A stretch of DNA of 64,000 nt from Anabaena sp. UHCC 0187 (GTDB lineage: Bacteria > Cyanobacteriota > Cyanobacteriia > Cyanobacteriales > Nostocaceae), in NCBI RefSeq assembly GCF_009712035.1, contig NZ_VILB01000011.1:67146-131145 (forward strand), given 5' to 3'. Made by a program: the position numbers and the translations under genes. The notes below the pieces were generated by a model. The model was not told the origin of the DNA. It ran no database searches and saw nothing but the letters and a program-made list of their open reading frames with translations. Shown one piece after another: positions 45,546 through 54,290 of this stretch (its first letter is position 1; every line of letters starts with the position of its first letter).

Positions 45546-48320
45546 ATGAAAAATATGACCTACATACCCAAACTAAATTTAGAAACTGGTATAGCTCAAG
45601 AAAATTTACTCCGTCGGATTACAAATCGTATCCGCCAATCATTAGAATTAGAAGATATTATTACCACAACTACCGCTGAGGTTCGTTCCTTGCTGGGAAC
45701 TGACCGAGTGATGATTTATCAGTTTCACGGTGATCAAAGTGGTCAGGTAATTGCTGAGTCAATTTATGAAAATCGCTTACCATCATTACTAGGGCTGAAT
45801 TTTCCCGCTGATGATATCCCCCCCCAGGCGCGGGAAATGTTCATTAAATCGCGGGTGCGTTCTGTTGTGAATGTGGATTCTCAGCAAATTGGTCAAAGTT
45901 CTGTGTCAGATTTGGAACTAGGAGAAACTGGATCTGCGGATATTTCTTACCGAACTGTAGATCCGTGCCATGTAGAATATTTAACAGCAATGGGGGTAAA
46001 ATCTTCTGTAGTTGCCCCGATTATCCATGAAGAGCAACTTTGGGGTTTGTTGGTATCCCATCATTCCCAAGCCCGTGCAGTGGCAGAATATGAACTAGAC
46101 GCGATGCAGATGGTAGTAGAACAGTTATCTGTAGCGATCGCTCATAGTCATCTCCTCACCCAAACCCGCGCCAGAGCCGAACGAGAAGCGATTGTTAACC
46201 GTATTGCCACCCTCCTCCATTCCCTTCCCACCATAGTCTTAGAACCTGCTTTAGAAGCTGCGGTAGCCGCCTTTCATGGGGTAGGTGGGAGATTGTGTCT
46301 GAGACATAACGCCTTCGACCTCATTCACAGCACTTTTAAAAGTTTACCAGAATGTTTAATCCCTGGAAGTGATTGCGTCCGAGTTTATACCTATGGACAA
46401 CAACCAGTAATTCCTGAACCAACAATTTACCCATTATTAGAGCAGTATAGTGTTTGGCAGGAACATTATAAAACAGGTAAATATGATGTTTGGGCAATTG
46501 ATGATATTTACCAAAATCCCAATTTACGCATTATCCAACTGGCTTTTAAACCAACAAAAATTCGCAGCATTTTGATGATTCCCCTGCATTATCGGCAGCA
46601 ATTAGTGGGATATTTAAGTATTTTTCGGAATGAAATAGATACAGAAACTCTTTGGGCTGGTCAATTTGATTCTGATCATCGTCAACTTTATCCCCGTTTA
46701 TCTTTTGAAATTTGGCGAGAATCTAAACAAGGACAATCGCAACATTGGACTGATGATGAAATAGAATTAGCTACAGATATTAGTAAACATTTTGCTTCTG
46801 CTATTCAGCAATATGAACTTTACCAACAGGTACAAGGATTTAATGATAGTTTAGAAAAACAAGTTCACAAACGCACCTTAGAAATGCGAAGAACGGGAGA
46901 TCAACAACAAGCGGTATTTGGAGTTATCAACAAAATTCGAGAATCTCTGGATATAAATGCAATTTTTCAAACTACTACAAAGGAAGTTTGTCAATTAATC
47001 AAATCAGATCGGGTTTCTGTTTATCGCTTCAGTGCAGATTGGGGTGGAGAATTTGTCGGAGATTTTGAAGCCGCTAGTCCCAATTGGGATAATGAATCTC
47101 AACTTGGGATTAATACCATTTGGAATGATACCTATTTACAAGATACCCAAGGTGGACGTTACCGTAATAATGAAACCTTTGCTGTAGATGATATCTATAA
47201 AATGGGATTTACTCCCTGTCATGTTGATAATTTAGAACAGTTTCAGATTCATGCTTTTATATTAGCTCCTATTTTTGTCGGTAAAAAACTTTGGGGGTTA
47301 CTTTGTAGTTATCAACATTCTGGGTCACGGCAATGGCAAGAGACAGAAATTAACTTTCTTAGTCAAATCGCTGGACAACTTGGGGTAGCAATTCAACAAG
47401 CTAATCTATTGATTAAAACTCAGCAACAAGCAGAAGAAATCAGCCATACACTCCATAATTTACAAGCCACTCAAGCCCAACTAATTCAAACGGAAAAAAT
47501 GTCTTCCTTGGGTCAATTAGTAGCGGGTGTTGCCCATGAAATCAATAATCCAGTTAACTTTATTTGTGGCAACCTCGTTCATATTAATGAATATTCTGAG
47601 GATTTATTGAAAATTCTCCATCTTTACCAAGAGGAATTATCTGAACCCAGTGATGATATTTTAGAAGCATCAGAAGAAATAGATTTAGAGTTTCTCATTG
47701 AAGACTTTCCAAAAACATTATCTTCTATGAAAGTTGGAGTTGATAGAATTCGGCAAATTGTCTTATCTCTACGCAGTTTCTCCCGTCTTGATGAAGCAGA
47801 AATGAAAGATGTTAATATCCATGAAGGCATAGATAGCACTTTGTTAATTTTACAACATCGTTTGAAAGCTAGATCGGAAAATAAAGGCATTGAAATAATT
47901 AAAGAATATGGCAACTTACCATTAGTTGATTGTTATGCTGGACAGCTAAATCAAGTATTTATGAATGTCATCAGTAATGCAATTGATGCTTTAGATAATT
48001 ATCAATTACCAGAATCAGAAACGGCTCGTAATTTACATATTACCATCAATACTAGAGTTGGAGAAGTCAATAATATCAAAACGGCGATTATTACTATTGC
48101 TGATAACGGACAAGGAATGCCAGAAAATTTAGTATCTAGAGTATTTGACCCATTTTTTACCACTAAACCAATAGGGAAAGGTACAGGTTTAGGACTATCA
48201 ATTAGTTATCAAATTGTGGTGGAAAAACACTCTGGTATTTTCAAATGTAATTCACAACCGGGAATAGGTACAGAATTCTGGATAGAAATTCCTATTAGAC
48301 AAATCATTAAAGAAGCTTAA
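45546..48320 (+). CDS. Knotless phytochrome / cyanobacteriochrome hybrid histidine kinase
   Basis: The 924-residue photoreceptor has three GAF modules and a kinase, with no N-terminal PAS. GAF1 (about 35-200) has the phytochrome DIP motif (FPADDIP, 87-92) and a bilin-attachment Cys141-His142 (DPCHVEYL). GAF2 (about 225-420) carries a tongue-like PRLSFEIW (383-390) as in Cph2-type group II phytochromes. GAF3 (455-620) is a red/green-type cyanobacteriochrome (WGGEFVGDFE, DTQGGRYR, TPCHVDNLEQFQ with Cys558). The kinase has His664 (GVAHEINNP), an N-box (NVISNAIDAL), DNGQGMP and GKGTGLGLS. The layout resembles Nostoc All2699. No response regulator is adjacent. Confidence 0.92.
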   Translation: MKNMTYIPKLNLETGIAQENLLRRITNRIRQSLELEDIITTTTAEVRSLLGTDRVMIYQFHGDQSGQVIAESIYENRLPSLLGLNFPADDIPPQAREMFIKSRVRSVVNVDSQQIGQSSVSDLELGETGSADISYRTVDPCHVEYLTAMGVKSSVVAPIIHEEQLWGLLVSHHSQARAVAEYELDAMQMVVEQLSVAIAHSHLLTQTRARAEREAIVNRIATLLHSLPTIVLEPALEAAVAAFHGVGGRLCLRHNAFDLIHSTFKSLPECLIPGSDCVRVYTYGQQPVIPEPTIYPLLEQYSVWQEHYKTGKYDVWAIDDIYQNPNLRIIQLAFKPTKIRSILMIPLHYRQQLVGYLSIFRNEIDTETLWAGQFDSDHRQLYPRLSFEIWRESKQGQSQHWTDDEIELATDISKHFASAIQQYELYQQVQGFNDSLEKQVHKRTLEMRRTGDQQQAVFGVINKIRESLDINAIFQTTTKEVCQLIKSDRVSVYRFSADWGGEFVGDFEAASPNWDNESQLGINTIWNDTYLQDTQGGRYRNNETFAVDDIYKMGFTPCHVDNLEQFQIHAFILAPIFVGKKLWGLLCSYQHSGSRQWQETEINFLSQIAGQLGVAIQQANLLIKTQQQAEEISHTLHNLQATQAQLIQTEKMSSLGQLVAGVAHEINNPVNFICGNLVHINEYSEDLLKILHLYQEELSEPSDDILEASEEIDLEFLIEDFPKTLSSMKVGVDRIRQIVLSLRSFSRLDEAEMKDVNIHEGIDSTLLILQHRLKARSENKGIEIIKEYGNLPLVDCYAGQLNQVFMNVISNAIDALDNYQLPESETARNLHITINTRVGEVNNIKTAIITIADNGQGMPENLVSRVFDPFFTTKPIGKGTGLGLSISYQIVVEKHSGIFKCNSQPGIGTEFWIEIPIRQIIKEA

Positions 48321-48340
48321 AAAAAGAAAAAAACAGAAAA

Positions 48341-48371
48341 GAACCCCGACTTCTTCAAGAAGTCGGGGTTC
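48341..48371. terminator. Bidirectional hairpin with GACTTCTT-AAGAAGTC core
   Basis: GAACCCCGACTTCTT at 48341-48355 and AAGAAGTCGGGGTTC at 48357-48371 form a perfect 15-base stem around one C. It sits between convergent genes. An extra half copy (GAAGTCGGGG) follows. Confidence 0.8.
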
Positions 48372-48391
48372 TGAAGTCGGGGATTTAAATA

Positions 48392-49765
48392 TTAAATACC
48401 TAACCAAGCTAAGAAATTATCCCACCAAGAAGTAGAAATCTTTCCTACAGATATTTTCATTTTTTGGCGAATATTTTGAATATTCCAGTTGGTAAGTCTC
48501 GCTAGGGTTTCGGCTTCTTTTTCAAATCGTTGGTTTAAAGAACTTTTATATTTTCTGCCTTCACTACATTGAAGATTCCCTGTAAATGGGTGTTGTAAAA
48601 TATAACGTCCTTGAAAAGAGTCCCGTTGGGAAGTTGCTTGAAACATCAAATCTTCGGGAAATTTATTTCTGGTATAACGAACGTGCAAGCGAGTAATGAA
48701 AACACTACTGCTAGGGAAACGAGAACGAAAACTGGGAGATACTGGTCTATCACTACTATTATTATCTAACCAAAATACACCCGCTTGCTTTAGTTCTTCA
48801 TTATTGAGTGGTTCAGCAGAACAAGGATCACAACTACTCATATCCCAAGCATATTCTAAAAAGCCAACTTTTTTATCTTCTTTCGTGTAGGAACTTTGGA
48901 ACATGGATTTATAAAAATCACCAAATTCATTTTTCACAAACACAGGAATATTCACATCGGAAGGAACTTTAACAGTGCGGTAATTAGTAATTTCTGCCTG
49001 TCCTTGAGGTGAGAGAATATAAACAATTAAATCTTGTTCTTTAGTAGCATTAATCATTCCCAAACGAATCGGTAACATAAACTTTAGTGATTCGTAGGAA
49101 ATTTGTAAAGGACGCAGTAATTGATAACCTGATTCGGCAAATTTATCTAAGTTGACTTTAGCAACAAAGAATTTCATCGAAGAACGAATATAGGGTTTGA
49201 GTAATTCCTTTGCCCCTTTAGGAATTTTATAACCATTGCGATTCAGCCAAATTTCTAATCCACCAGATTCCTTAGCACTCAAGATGACAATATCATATTC
49301 TCCAACATTAAATTTGGCTTCAACAGTCACACCTAAACTGCTATCTTTCTTCATGCTATTTTCTGCACCTCTCATTCTTGCTGCTGCTTGTGGTGCTGGC
49401 ATATCCGCCATTTTTTCCATTGTGGCGCAGGGGTCAGAATCGAAATATTCAACTAATCTGGGGGCACTAAAAGCATCTAATCGTTCAATAATTTTCGGTT
49501 GGGCTACATGAACTTGTTCTTTTTTTAATACGCTAGGAACAGGAATCACAACCGCAAAATCTTTAACGTCACCTTGAAAATCGTTAGCCATTGTTAAGAC
49601 AGTGCGATTTCCATCTCTGGCAAGTATGACTTGTGAAGCTTGATTATAGAGTTTTGTATCGGCTTTAGCTACATAAAAACCACAAAAAGCCCAAGCTGTA
49701 GGGGCAAAACACAGCAATGCTAAAAGTGCAGATATTAAAGGCATAAATAGGCGAAAAAGTTGCAT
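48392..49765 (-). CDS. DUF2330 protein, secreted or membrane-anchored
   Basis: The 457-residue protein has a clear signal peptide (MQLFRLFMPLISALLALLCF then TAWAFCGFYVA, with AWA cleavage) and the DUF2330 pattern: a Cys right after the leader, FAVVIPVPSVL, SAPRLVEYFDSDPC, and a conserved WDMSSCDPCSAEPL stretch. DUF2330 proteins are periplasmic, cysteine-containing and of unknown function. The gene lies nine bases downstream of the NqrB/RnfD-like gene, forming an operon, which hints at a redox role at the membrane. Confidence 0.85.
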   Translation of the reverse strand: MQLFRLFMPLISALLALLCFAPTAWAFCGFYVAKADTKLYNQASQVILARDGNRTVLTMANDFQGDVKDFAVVIPVPSVLKKEQVHVAQPKIIERLDAFSAPRLVEYFDSDPCATMEKMADMPAPQAAARMRGAENSMKKDSSLGVTVEAKFNVGEYDIVILSAKESGGLEIWLNRNGYKIPKGAKELLKPYIRSSMKFFVAKVNLDKFAESGYQLLRPLQISYESLKFMLPIRLGMINATKEQDLIVYILSPQGQAEITNYRTVKVPSDVNIPVFVKNEFGDFYKSMFQSSYTKEDKKVGFLEYAWDMSSCDPCSAEPLNNEELKQAGVFWLDNNSSDRPVSPSFRSRFPSSSVFITRLHVRYTRNKFPEDLMFQATSQRDSFQGRYILQHPFTGNLQCSEGRKYKSSLNQRFEKEAETLARLTNWNIQNIRQKMKISVGKISTSWWDNFLAWLGI

Positions 49766-49774
49766 TTTGATACC

Positions 49775-50653
49775 TTAATTGATGATAGTTAATTGATGAT
49801 TTTCTGCTAGTAACTCTGTTTTATTCCCCCAAGAAAATCTAGGTGTAACCCAGAATTTATCTAATAGAATAGTTAAAGGTGCAAGGGTAAATAAAGCCCA
49901 AAAAACAGCAGTTGGTAAAAAGAAGAAATTCCGCAAAATAAATGTTAATAAAGCAATAGATACTGCCCAAATTATTCGGCTAATGGGAGCGTTGGGAATT
50001 GAACGCGGATCTGTCACCATAAACAGAGAAAATAACAGTAAAGAACCGCTCATTAAATGATGAAAATAAACATCCCAAGTCCAACCTAACCACATATTTC
50101 TGATAGCTGCTAAAAGGGAATAAGCACCTAGAAAAGCGGCAGTAGTATCCCAACGGCCAACGCGCTGTAAAATCATGCCTCCAGTCCCCAAAAATAACAA
50201 CGCATACCACCATTCTTCCCCCCATTGTCCTGGGGAAACCCAAGCATCATTAGTGAGGGTAAGAACGGCAATAATGCCAAAATTAGCAGGATTAAAGAAA
50301 TGCTTTTCCCCAAATTGAAAGACAAATTTACTAGCTATGGCTGCAAATCCAGCTAAAGCCATTGTTGGCCAATGATCAACCCGTAATAGTAAACTAAGTC
50401 CTAAAGAGGTAATAAGAGGACTACGGATATTAATTGGTTGAAAGCTGTCCTGGGATTTAGTGAGCAATGAGAAGATGATTTGAGTTATAATGCAGGAGGC
50501 GATCGCCACAGCAATAAATTCTGGATGTAATGTCCAGTCTCGCGTGAAAATTCCCAAAATCAGAAATAAACTCAAAAAGAGAATTTGATAATCTCGAATA
50601 TCTTTGCACAATATCATCTTCAGTCCAGGAATTACCCGCAGATTTTTTACCAA
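49775..50653 (-). CDS. NqrB/RnfD-like membrane protein
   Basis: The 292-residue protein has about eight transmembrane segments and resembles the NQR2/RnfD/RnfE family, the flavin-carrying membrane subunits of ion-pumping oxidoreductases. KHFFNPANFGI and FMVTDPRSIPNAPISR are family stretches. The second normally surrounds the threonine that holds FMN; here the pattern reads TDPRSIP, so covalent flavin is uncertain. The other Rnf/Nqr subunits are missing nearby. It is co-transcribed with the DUF2330 gene. The start may be the first ATG or the one 11 codons later. Confidence 0.82.
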   Translation of the reverse strand: MVKNLRVIPGLKMILCKDIRDYQILFLSLFLILGIFTRDWTLHPEFIAVAIASCIITQIIFSLLTKSQDSFQPINIRSPLITSLGLSLLLRVDHWPTMALAGFAAIASKFVFQFGEKHFFNPANFGIIAVLTLTNDAWVSPGQWGEEWWYALLFLGTGGMILQRVGRWDTTAAFLGAYSLLAAIRNMWLGWTWDVYFHHLMSGSLLLFSLFMVTDPRSIPNAPISRIIWAVSIALLTFILRNFFFLPTAVFWALFTLAPLTILLDKFWVTPRFSWGNKTELLAENHQLTIIN

Positions 50654-50719
50654 TCTAAACCAGTGTGATCATAAATTAGGTTGTTGTTACAGTTTTTGTT
50701 ACAAATTTATTTTTTAACA

Positions 50720-51400
50720 ATGGAATTTGCTCCCCTATTTCCCCTTGTTTATCGGCTTCTCCAACCCACTTTTCCCCATTGTCTATGGAGTGGGAACTCA
50801 AACAGCAAAACTATCGCCCTCACCTTTGATGATGGACCTCATCCCCAATATACACCCCAGGTATTATCGGTTTTAAACCGTTACAATATTACCGCTAGTT
50901 TTTTCTGGTTAGGAAATTGCGTGAATCGGTTTCCAGACATTGCGAAAACAGTCAGCGAACAAGGACACTGGATCGGATTACATGGTTATGAACATGATTC
51001 TTTTCCCCTGCTTTCCGCAACTCAGTTAAAACAGAGTTTAGAAAAAACCCAAATTGCTATTTACAATGCTTGTAATTTACCACCCGAACAAGTGCGAGAT
51101 GTGCGTCCTCCCAATGGTTTTTTCACACCTCAAACATTGCAATTATTTCAACAGTGGAATTATCGTCCAGTCATGTGGAGTGTAGTTCCTGAAGATTGGG
51201 TTCATCCTGGTGTCAATGTGGTGGTAAATCGAGTCATGAAACAAGTTAAAAATGGTTCATTAATCGTCTTACATGATGGTTATTTTGGAGGAAAAGATGT
51301 AGCAGAAACAATTAATATTTTGATTCCCCAATTATTACAAAAAGGGTATGAATTTGTAACTGTTGATAGTTTATGGCAAAAGTTAAAATATAGTAAGTAG
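50720..51400 (+). CDS. Polysaccharide deacetylase (NodB domain)
   Basis: The 226-residue protein is a NodB-homology deacetylase acting on N-acetylated glycans. ALTFDDGPHPQYT supplies the catalytic Asp and first metal Asp. HGYEHDSF supplies the His-x-x-x-His pair. RDVRPPNGFFT and a C-terminal IVLHDGYFG complete the set. The N-terminus lacks a strong signal peptide, with only a modestly hydrophobic start. An upstream TTG at 50681 is less likely than ATG at 50720. The start region is divergent from the NqrB/RnfD-like gene. Confidence 0.9.
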   Translation: MEFAPLFPLVYRLLQPTFPHCLWSGNSNSKTIALTFDDGPHPQYTPQVLSVLNRYNITASFFWLGNCVNRFPDIAKTVSEQGHWIGLHGYEHDSFPLLSATQLKQSLEKTQIAIYNACNLPPEQVRDVRPPNGFFTPQTLQLFQQWNYRPVMWSVVPEDWVHPGVNVVVNRVMKQVKNGSLIVLHDGYFGGKDVAETINILIPQLLQKGYEFVTVDSLWQKLKYSK

Positions 51401-51421
51401 GTAGGCGTTAAAAAATATAAG

Positions 51422-51512
51422 ATAGACCTAACCCCCCAGCCCCCTTCCCTACCAGGTAAGGGGGAGTCAAAGCCTCTCCCCTTGTAGGGGAGAGGTTTGG
51501 AGAGAGGTCTTA
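51422..51512. repeat. CCTCTCCCC palindromic intergenic repeat, copy 2
   Basis: This is the reverse-orientation relative of the element at 20967-21063: CCCCCTT/AAGGGGG arms, then CCTCTCCCC (51473-51481 area) and GGGGAGAGG. It lies between the convergent deacetylase and mltA genes. Confidence 0.85.
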
Positions 51513-51574
51513 TATTTAATTATGCCAAGCTACTTAATCCCAAATAAAATAAGATATTTACATCTCTCTTCCCT

Positions 51575-51609
51575 CCACCTCTGCGCTCTCTGCGCCTCTG
51601 CGGTTCGTT
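51575..51609. repeat. CGCAGAG-type repeat, reverse orientation
   Basis: CACCTCTGCGCTCTCTGCGC followed by CTCTGCGGTTCG is the complement of the dispersed CGCAGAG repeat. Confidence 0.8.
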
Positions 51610-51672
51610 AAAGAGAAAGAATTAAATTTACAGCACGATTGCACCAACACAAATTAAATGTGATAATTAATC

Positions 51673-52926
51673 CTACGGTTTTAGTAACAGATAAAATAAT
51701 TGTCCATTACTGACTGTCACCCCAGCCCGTTCCCCCGCAGATTCACCAGTTCCTAAAAAGTAATCTACCCTCCCTGCGCCCTTAATTGCACCACCTGTAT
51801 CTTGATCTAAAACGTAACGACTTACCAGCCGATTTTCGATTTTATTACTCTTATTAATATAGGGAAAAGGAGCGCGAATTAATGCTAAAGCCCCCGGAGG
51901 CATAAGAGATTTATCTGTAGCAATAGAACGTTCTGGAGTAACTGGTACACCAATAGAACCTTGGGCTGGTTTTCCGTAGGTTTCCTGAAAAAATACGAAA
52001 CTCTTATCACGAGGAATATAAATATTTAAATCCTGGGGATATTTGCGAAAATAGTCGAGGATAATGGGCATATTTAACCCTTCTAAAGGAAATTTACCAT
52101 CATCAACTAATGATCTGCCTAAACTTCGATAATTATAAGCTGTATTCCCTGCATAACCGATAGTTGTCTGAGTTCCATCTGTTAATTTGAGTTTGGCTGA
52201 ACCTTGAATTTGAATCATATAAGGTTCAAGACGATCTTTAAACCAAAATAACTCCAATCCTTTTAATTTTCCTTTGCCACTTTGTAAGCCATCTGCACCT
52301 TCTAATTCTAATCTTGTAGGATGAGGTTTAGCCCAAGATGCTAAATCAGGAGGATAGCGATAAGCCGGATAGCGAAACTCTTTTGTCGGTTTGCGACTGG
52401 CTAAATATAAAGGTTCATAATAAGCGGTAAATAAAACTGTTCCTTTATTATCTCTACCCACAGATTGATAAAAAATAAACTCTTTTTCTATGGCTGCTTG
52501 TAGTTGTTGAGGCGATTCTATAGCAATTAACAATTCTCGAAATCTTTGCAAACTTCGATAAACTCTTTCTCTGGTAATTTCTGATTTTTTATAAGCCGTA
52601 ATTGCCCTTGGCGTTTGCAAATATTGGAGACTGTAATCTATAGATTGTAATAATGCTTTTTTATCGGCAATTTCATCATTTTTATCATCATAAATAGCCT
52701 GATCTAAACAAGATATATCTTCTTGACAACAGGTAACTGGGACTCTCGGAATAAGTACAGGTAACTTCTTTTTAGTTGGATTTACTAACGCTGGTAAATT
52801 CCATTTTGCTAACCGACATTGTGGGGGACTGAGTTCTTGATTGGGGAGTGGTTGTATCCCCACAATCAAACTGGCCATAAATACAGGTAAGCTAATAGTA
52901 ATGTTAGTAAAATATTGGCTATTCAT
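51673..52926 (-). CDS. mltA: Membrane-bound lytic murein transglycosylase A
   Basis: The 417-residue protein has a hydrophobic N-terminus (about residues 8-24) and the MltA fold: a beta-barrel with FTAYYEPLYLASRKPTKEFRYPAYRYP, then IQIQGSAKLKLTDGTQTTIGYAGNTAYNYRSLGR, and a 3D (three-aspartate) domain at the end (YVLDQDTGGAIKGAGRVDYFLGTG). It cleaves peptidoglycan glycan strands, forming anhydromuropeptides. It overlaps the end of pxcA by eight bases, indicating an operon. Confidence 0.93.
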   Translation of the reverse strand: MNSQYFTNITISLPVFMASLIVGIQPLPNQELSPPQCRLAKWNLPALVNPTKKKLPVLIPRVPVTCCQEDISCLDQAIYDDKNDEIADKKALLQSIDYSLQYLQTPRAITAYKKSEITRERVYRSLQRFRELLIAIESPQQLQAAIEKEFIFYQSVGRDNKGTVLFTAYYEPLYLASRKPTKEFRYPAYRYPPDLASWAKPHPTRLELEGADGLQSGKGKLKGLELFWFKDRLEPYMIQIQGSAKLKLTDGTQTTIGYAGNTAYNYRSLGRSLVDDGKFPLEGLNMPIILDYFRKYPQDLNIYIPRDKSFVFFQETYGKPAQGSIGVPVTPERSIATDKSLMPPGALALIRAPFPYINKSNKIENRLVSRYVLDQDTGGAIKGAGRVDYFLGTGESAGERAGVTVSNGQLFYLLLKP

Positions 52927-54232
52927 TCATGTTATGGTAGGTAGCAACGGCAGAAGGTGAAATCCGATTTAAATAGCGGAAAATCCAATATTTAAAGATC
53001 GTATCTAAAATTACGGGAAATGTGGCAATAAACAAGAAAATAAAATCACGATTTGCCGGTAATCCCCAATGTCGTGATATCCCTTCTAAGAGAACTTCCC
53101 AACCGTGAGGAGAGTGAAAGCCGACAAAAACATCGGTAAATAAAATGATAATAAATGCTTTAGCACTATCACTTAAACCATAAACTATATTATCAAAGAA
53201 ATCTTTGAGAACAGCGATATCAGATTTACTAACAAGTAATAAGATAGTGAAAGTAATTACTGAGAAAATATCAGCAAATACATTTTTAATGGCATTAGCA
53301 CTTTCTTTCCGAAATTCCTCTTTTACTTCCTCAGCTTTCTCCTTCATTTTAGTTTCTAATTCTTCTGCCGCAAGGGCAGGTGCATTACTAATTAATGCTT
53401 CAAATTTAATTCTTTCTTCAAATCTTTGTAATGTTGATAATCCTTCTTCTTCCATTTCCTCATTTAAGAAAACTCCTACTGTTTTCTCATTTCGGAAATG
53501 TTCTACCAATGGTCCGACAACTAAAACCTTTGAGACTTGATGAGTCAGAAGAGGAACAATAATGAGTAGAAGTATAAACCGAATTGAGATAATACTTCTT
53601 TGTTGGGCTTGACGAAAATTCTTAACTACATTTTGTTCAGACTCTGGATCTAATTCTACTTGTAGTCGAGTTATTGTACTTAAAATTGAACGGGGTAAAA
53701 TACCTGTAGTATTAGTTTTTCCTTTTGAGATGTTTTTGGGGGATTTATTTGATGTTTTAGGGATAAATTGTTGAGAATTAACTAAATCTGTGGAAGGTTC
53801 AACAGGTTGAGAATTGGCATTTTTATAATTTGCATCTATATCATTATTAGTGTATTTGAAAGTAACTTGATCAATGAATTCTAGTTTCTCTAAAATTGAT
53901 GCTGGGCTAGAATATTCTATCCCCACTTTTAGCGCGGCTTTTTGTTTAGATTCATTAGCAAACCACCGACTGGCTTTGAATTCCGTCAGCCGCATTTGTA
54001 CAGTTTTTAATAACTTTTGCAAATCTCCTTGAAAATAATCCATGACGCTGGTGCTGTGCATGGTAAATTCGGAGTCTATTTTGTTACCATTGAAGTGTTT
54101 ATCTTCAATTTCCTTAATTTGTATAGCCGCTTGATAAGCTGTATCTAAAGAACGTTCTGGTGTCAGTAGATACCATCTGTAAGCAGCCAGTAAAAAAGGG
54201 TATATTTTTTGGCTAAACACGGTATTTTTCAT
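52919..54232 (-). CDS. pxcA: Proton extrusion protein PxcA (CemA family)
   Basis: The 437-residue protein carries the CemA/CotA domain in its C-terminal half with about four transmembrane segments (IRFILLLIIVPLLTHQVSKVLVV, VITFTILLLVS, AFIIILFTDVFVG and FLFIATFPVILDTIFKYWIF). The soluble N-terminal 200 residues are typical of PxcA. HSPHGWEVLLEG is strongly conserved. In Synechocystis PxcA is needed for light-induced proton extrusion and growth at low pH. It is the first gene of an operon with mltA and divergent from the helicase gene. Confidence 0.95.
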   Translation of the reverse strand: MKNTVFSQKIYPFLLAAYRWYLLTPERSLDTAYQAAIQIKEIEDKHFNGNKIDSEFTMHSTSVMDYFQGDLQKLLKTVQMRLTEFKASRWFANESKQKAALKVGIEYSSPASILEKLEFIDQVTFKYTNNDIDANYKNANSQPVEPSTDLVNSQQFIPKTSNKSPKNISKGKTNTTGILPRSILSTITRLQVELDPESEQNVVKNFRQAQQRSIISIRFILLLIIVPLLTHQVSKVLVVGPLVEHFRNEKTVGVFLNEEMEEEGLSTLQRFEERIKFEALISNAPALAAEELETKMKEKAEEVKEEFRKESANAIKNVFADIFSVITFTILLLVSKSDIAVLKDFFDNIVYGLSDSAKAFIIILFTDVFVGFHSPHGWEVLLEGISRHWGLPANRDFIFLFIATFPVILDTIFKYWIFRYLNRISPSAVATYHNMNE

Positions 54233-54290
54233 CGAGACGATTATTTGGCATTATCTACTAAATTATTAAACTTAAGTTAACGCAAAAACC

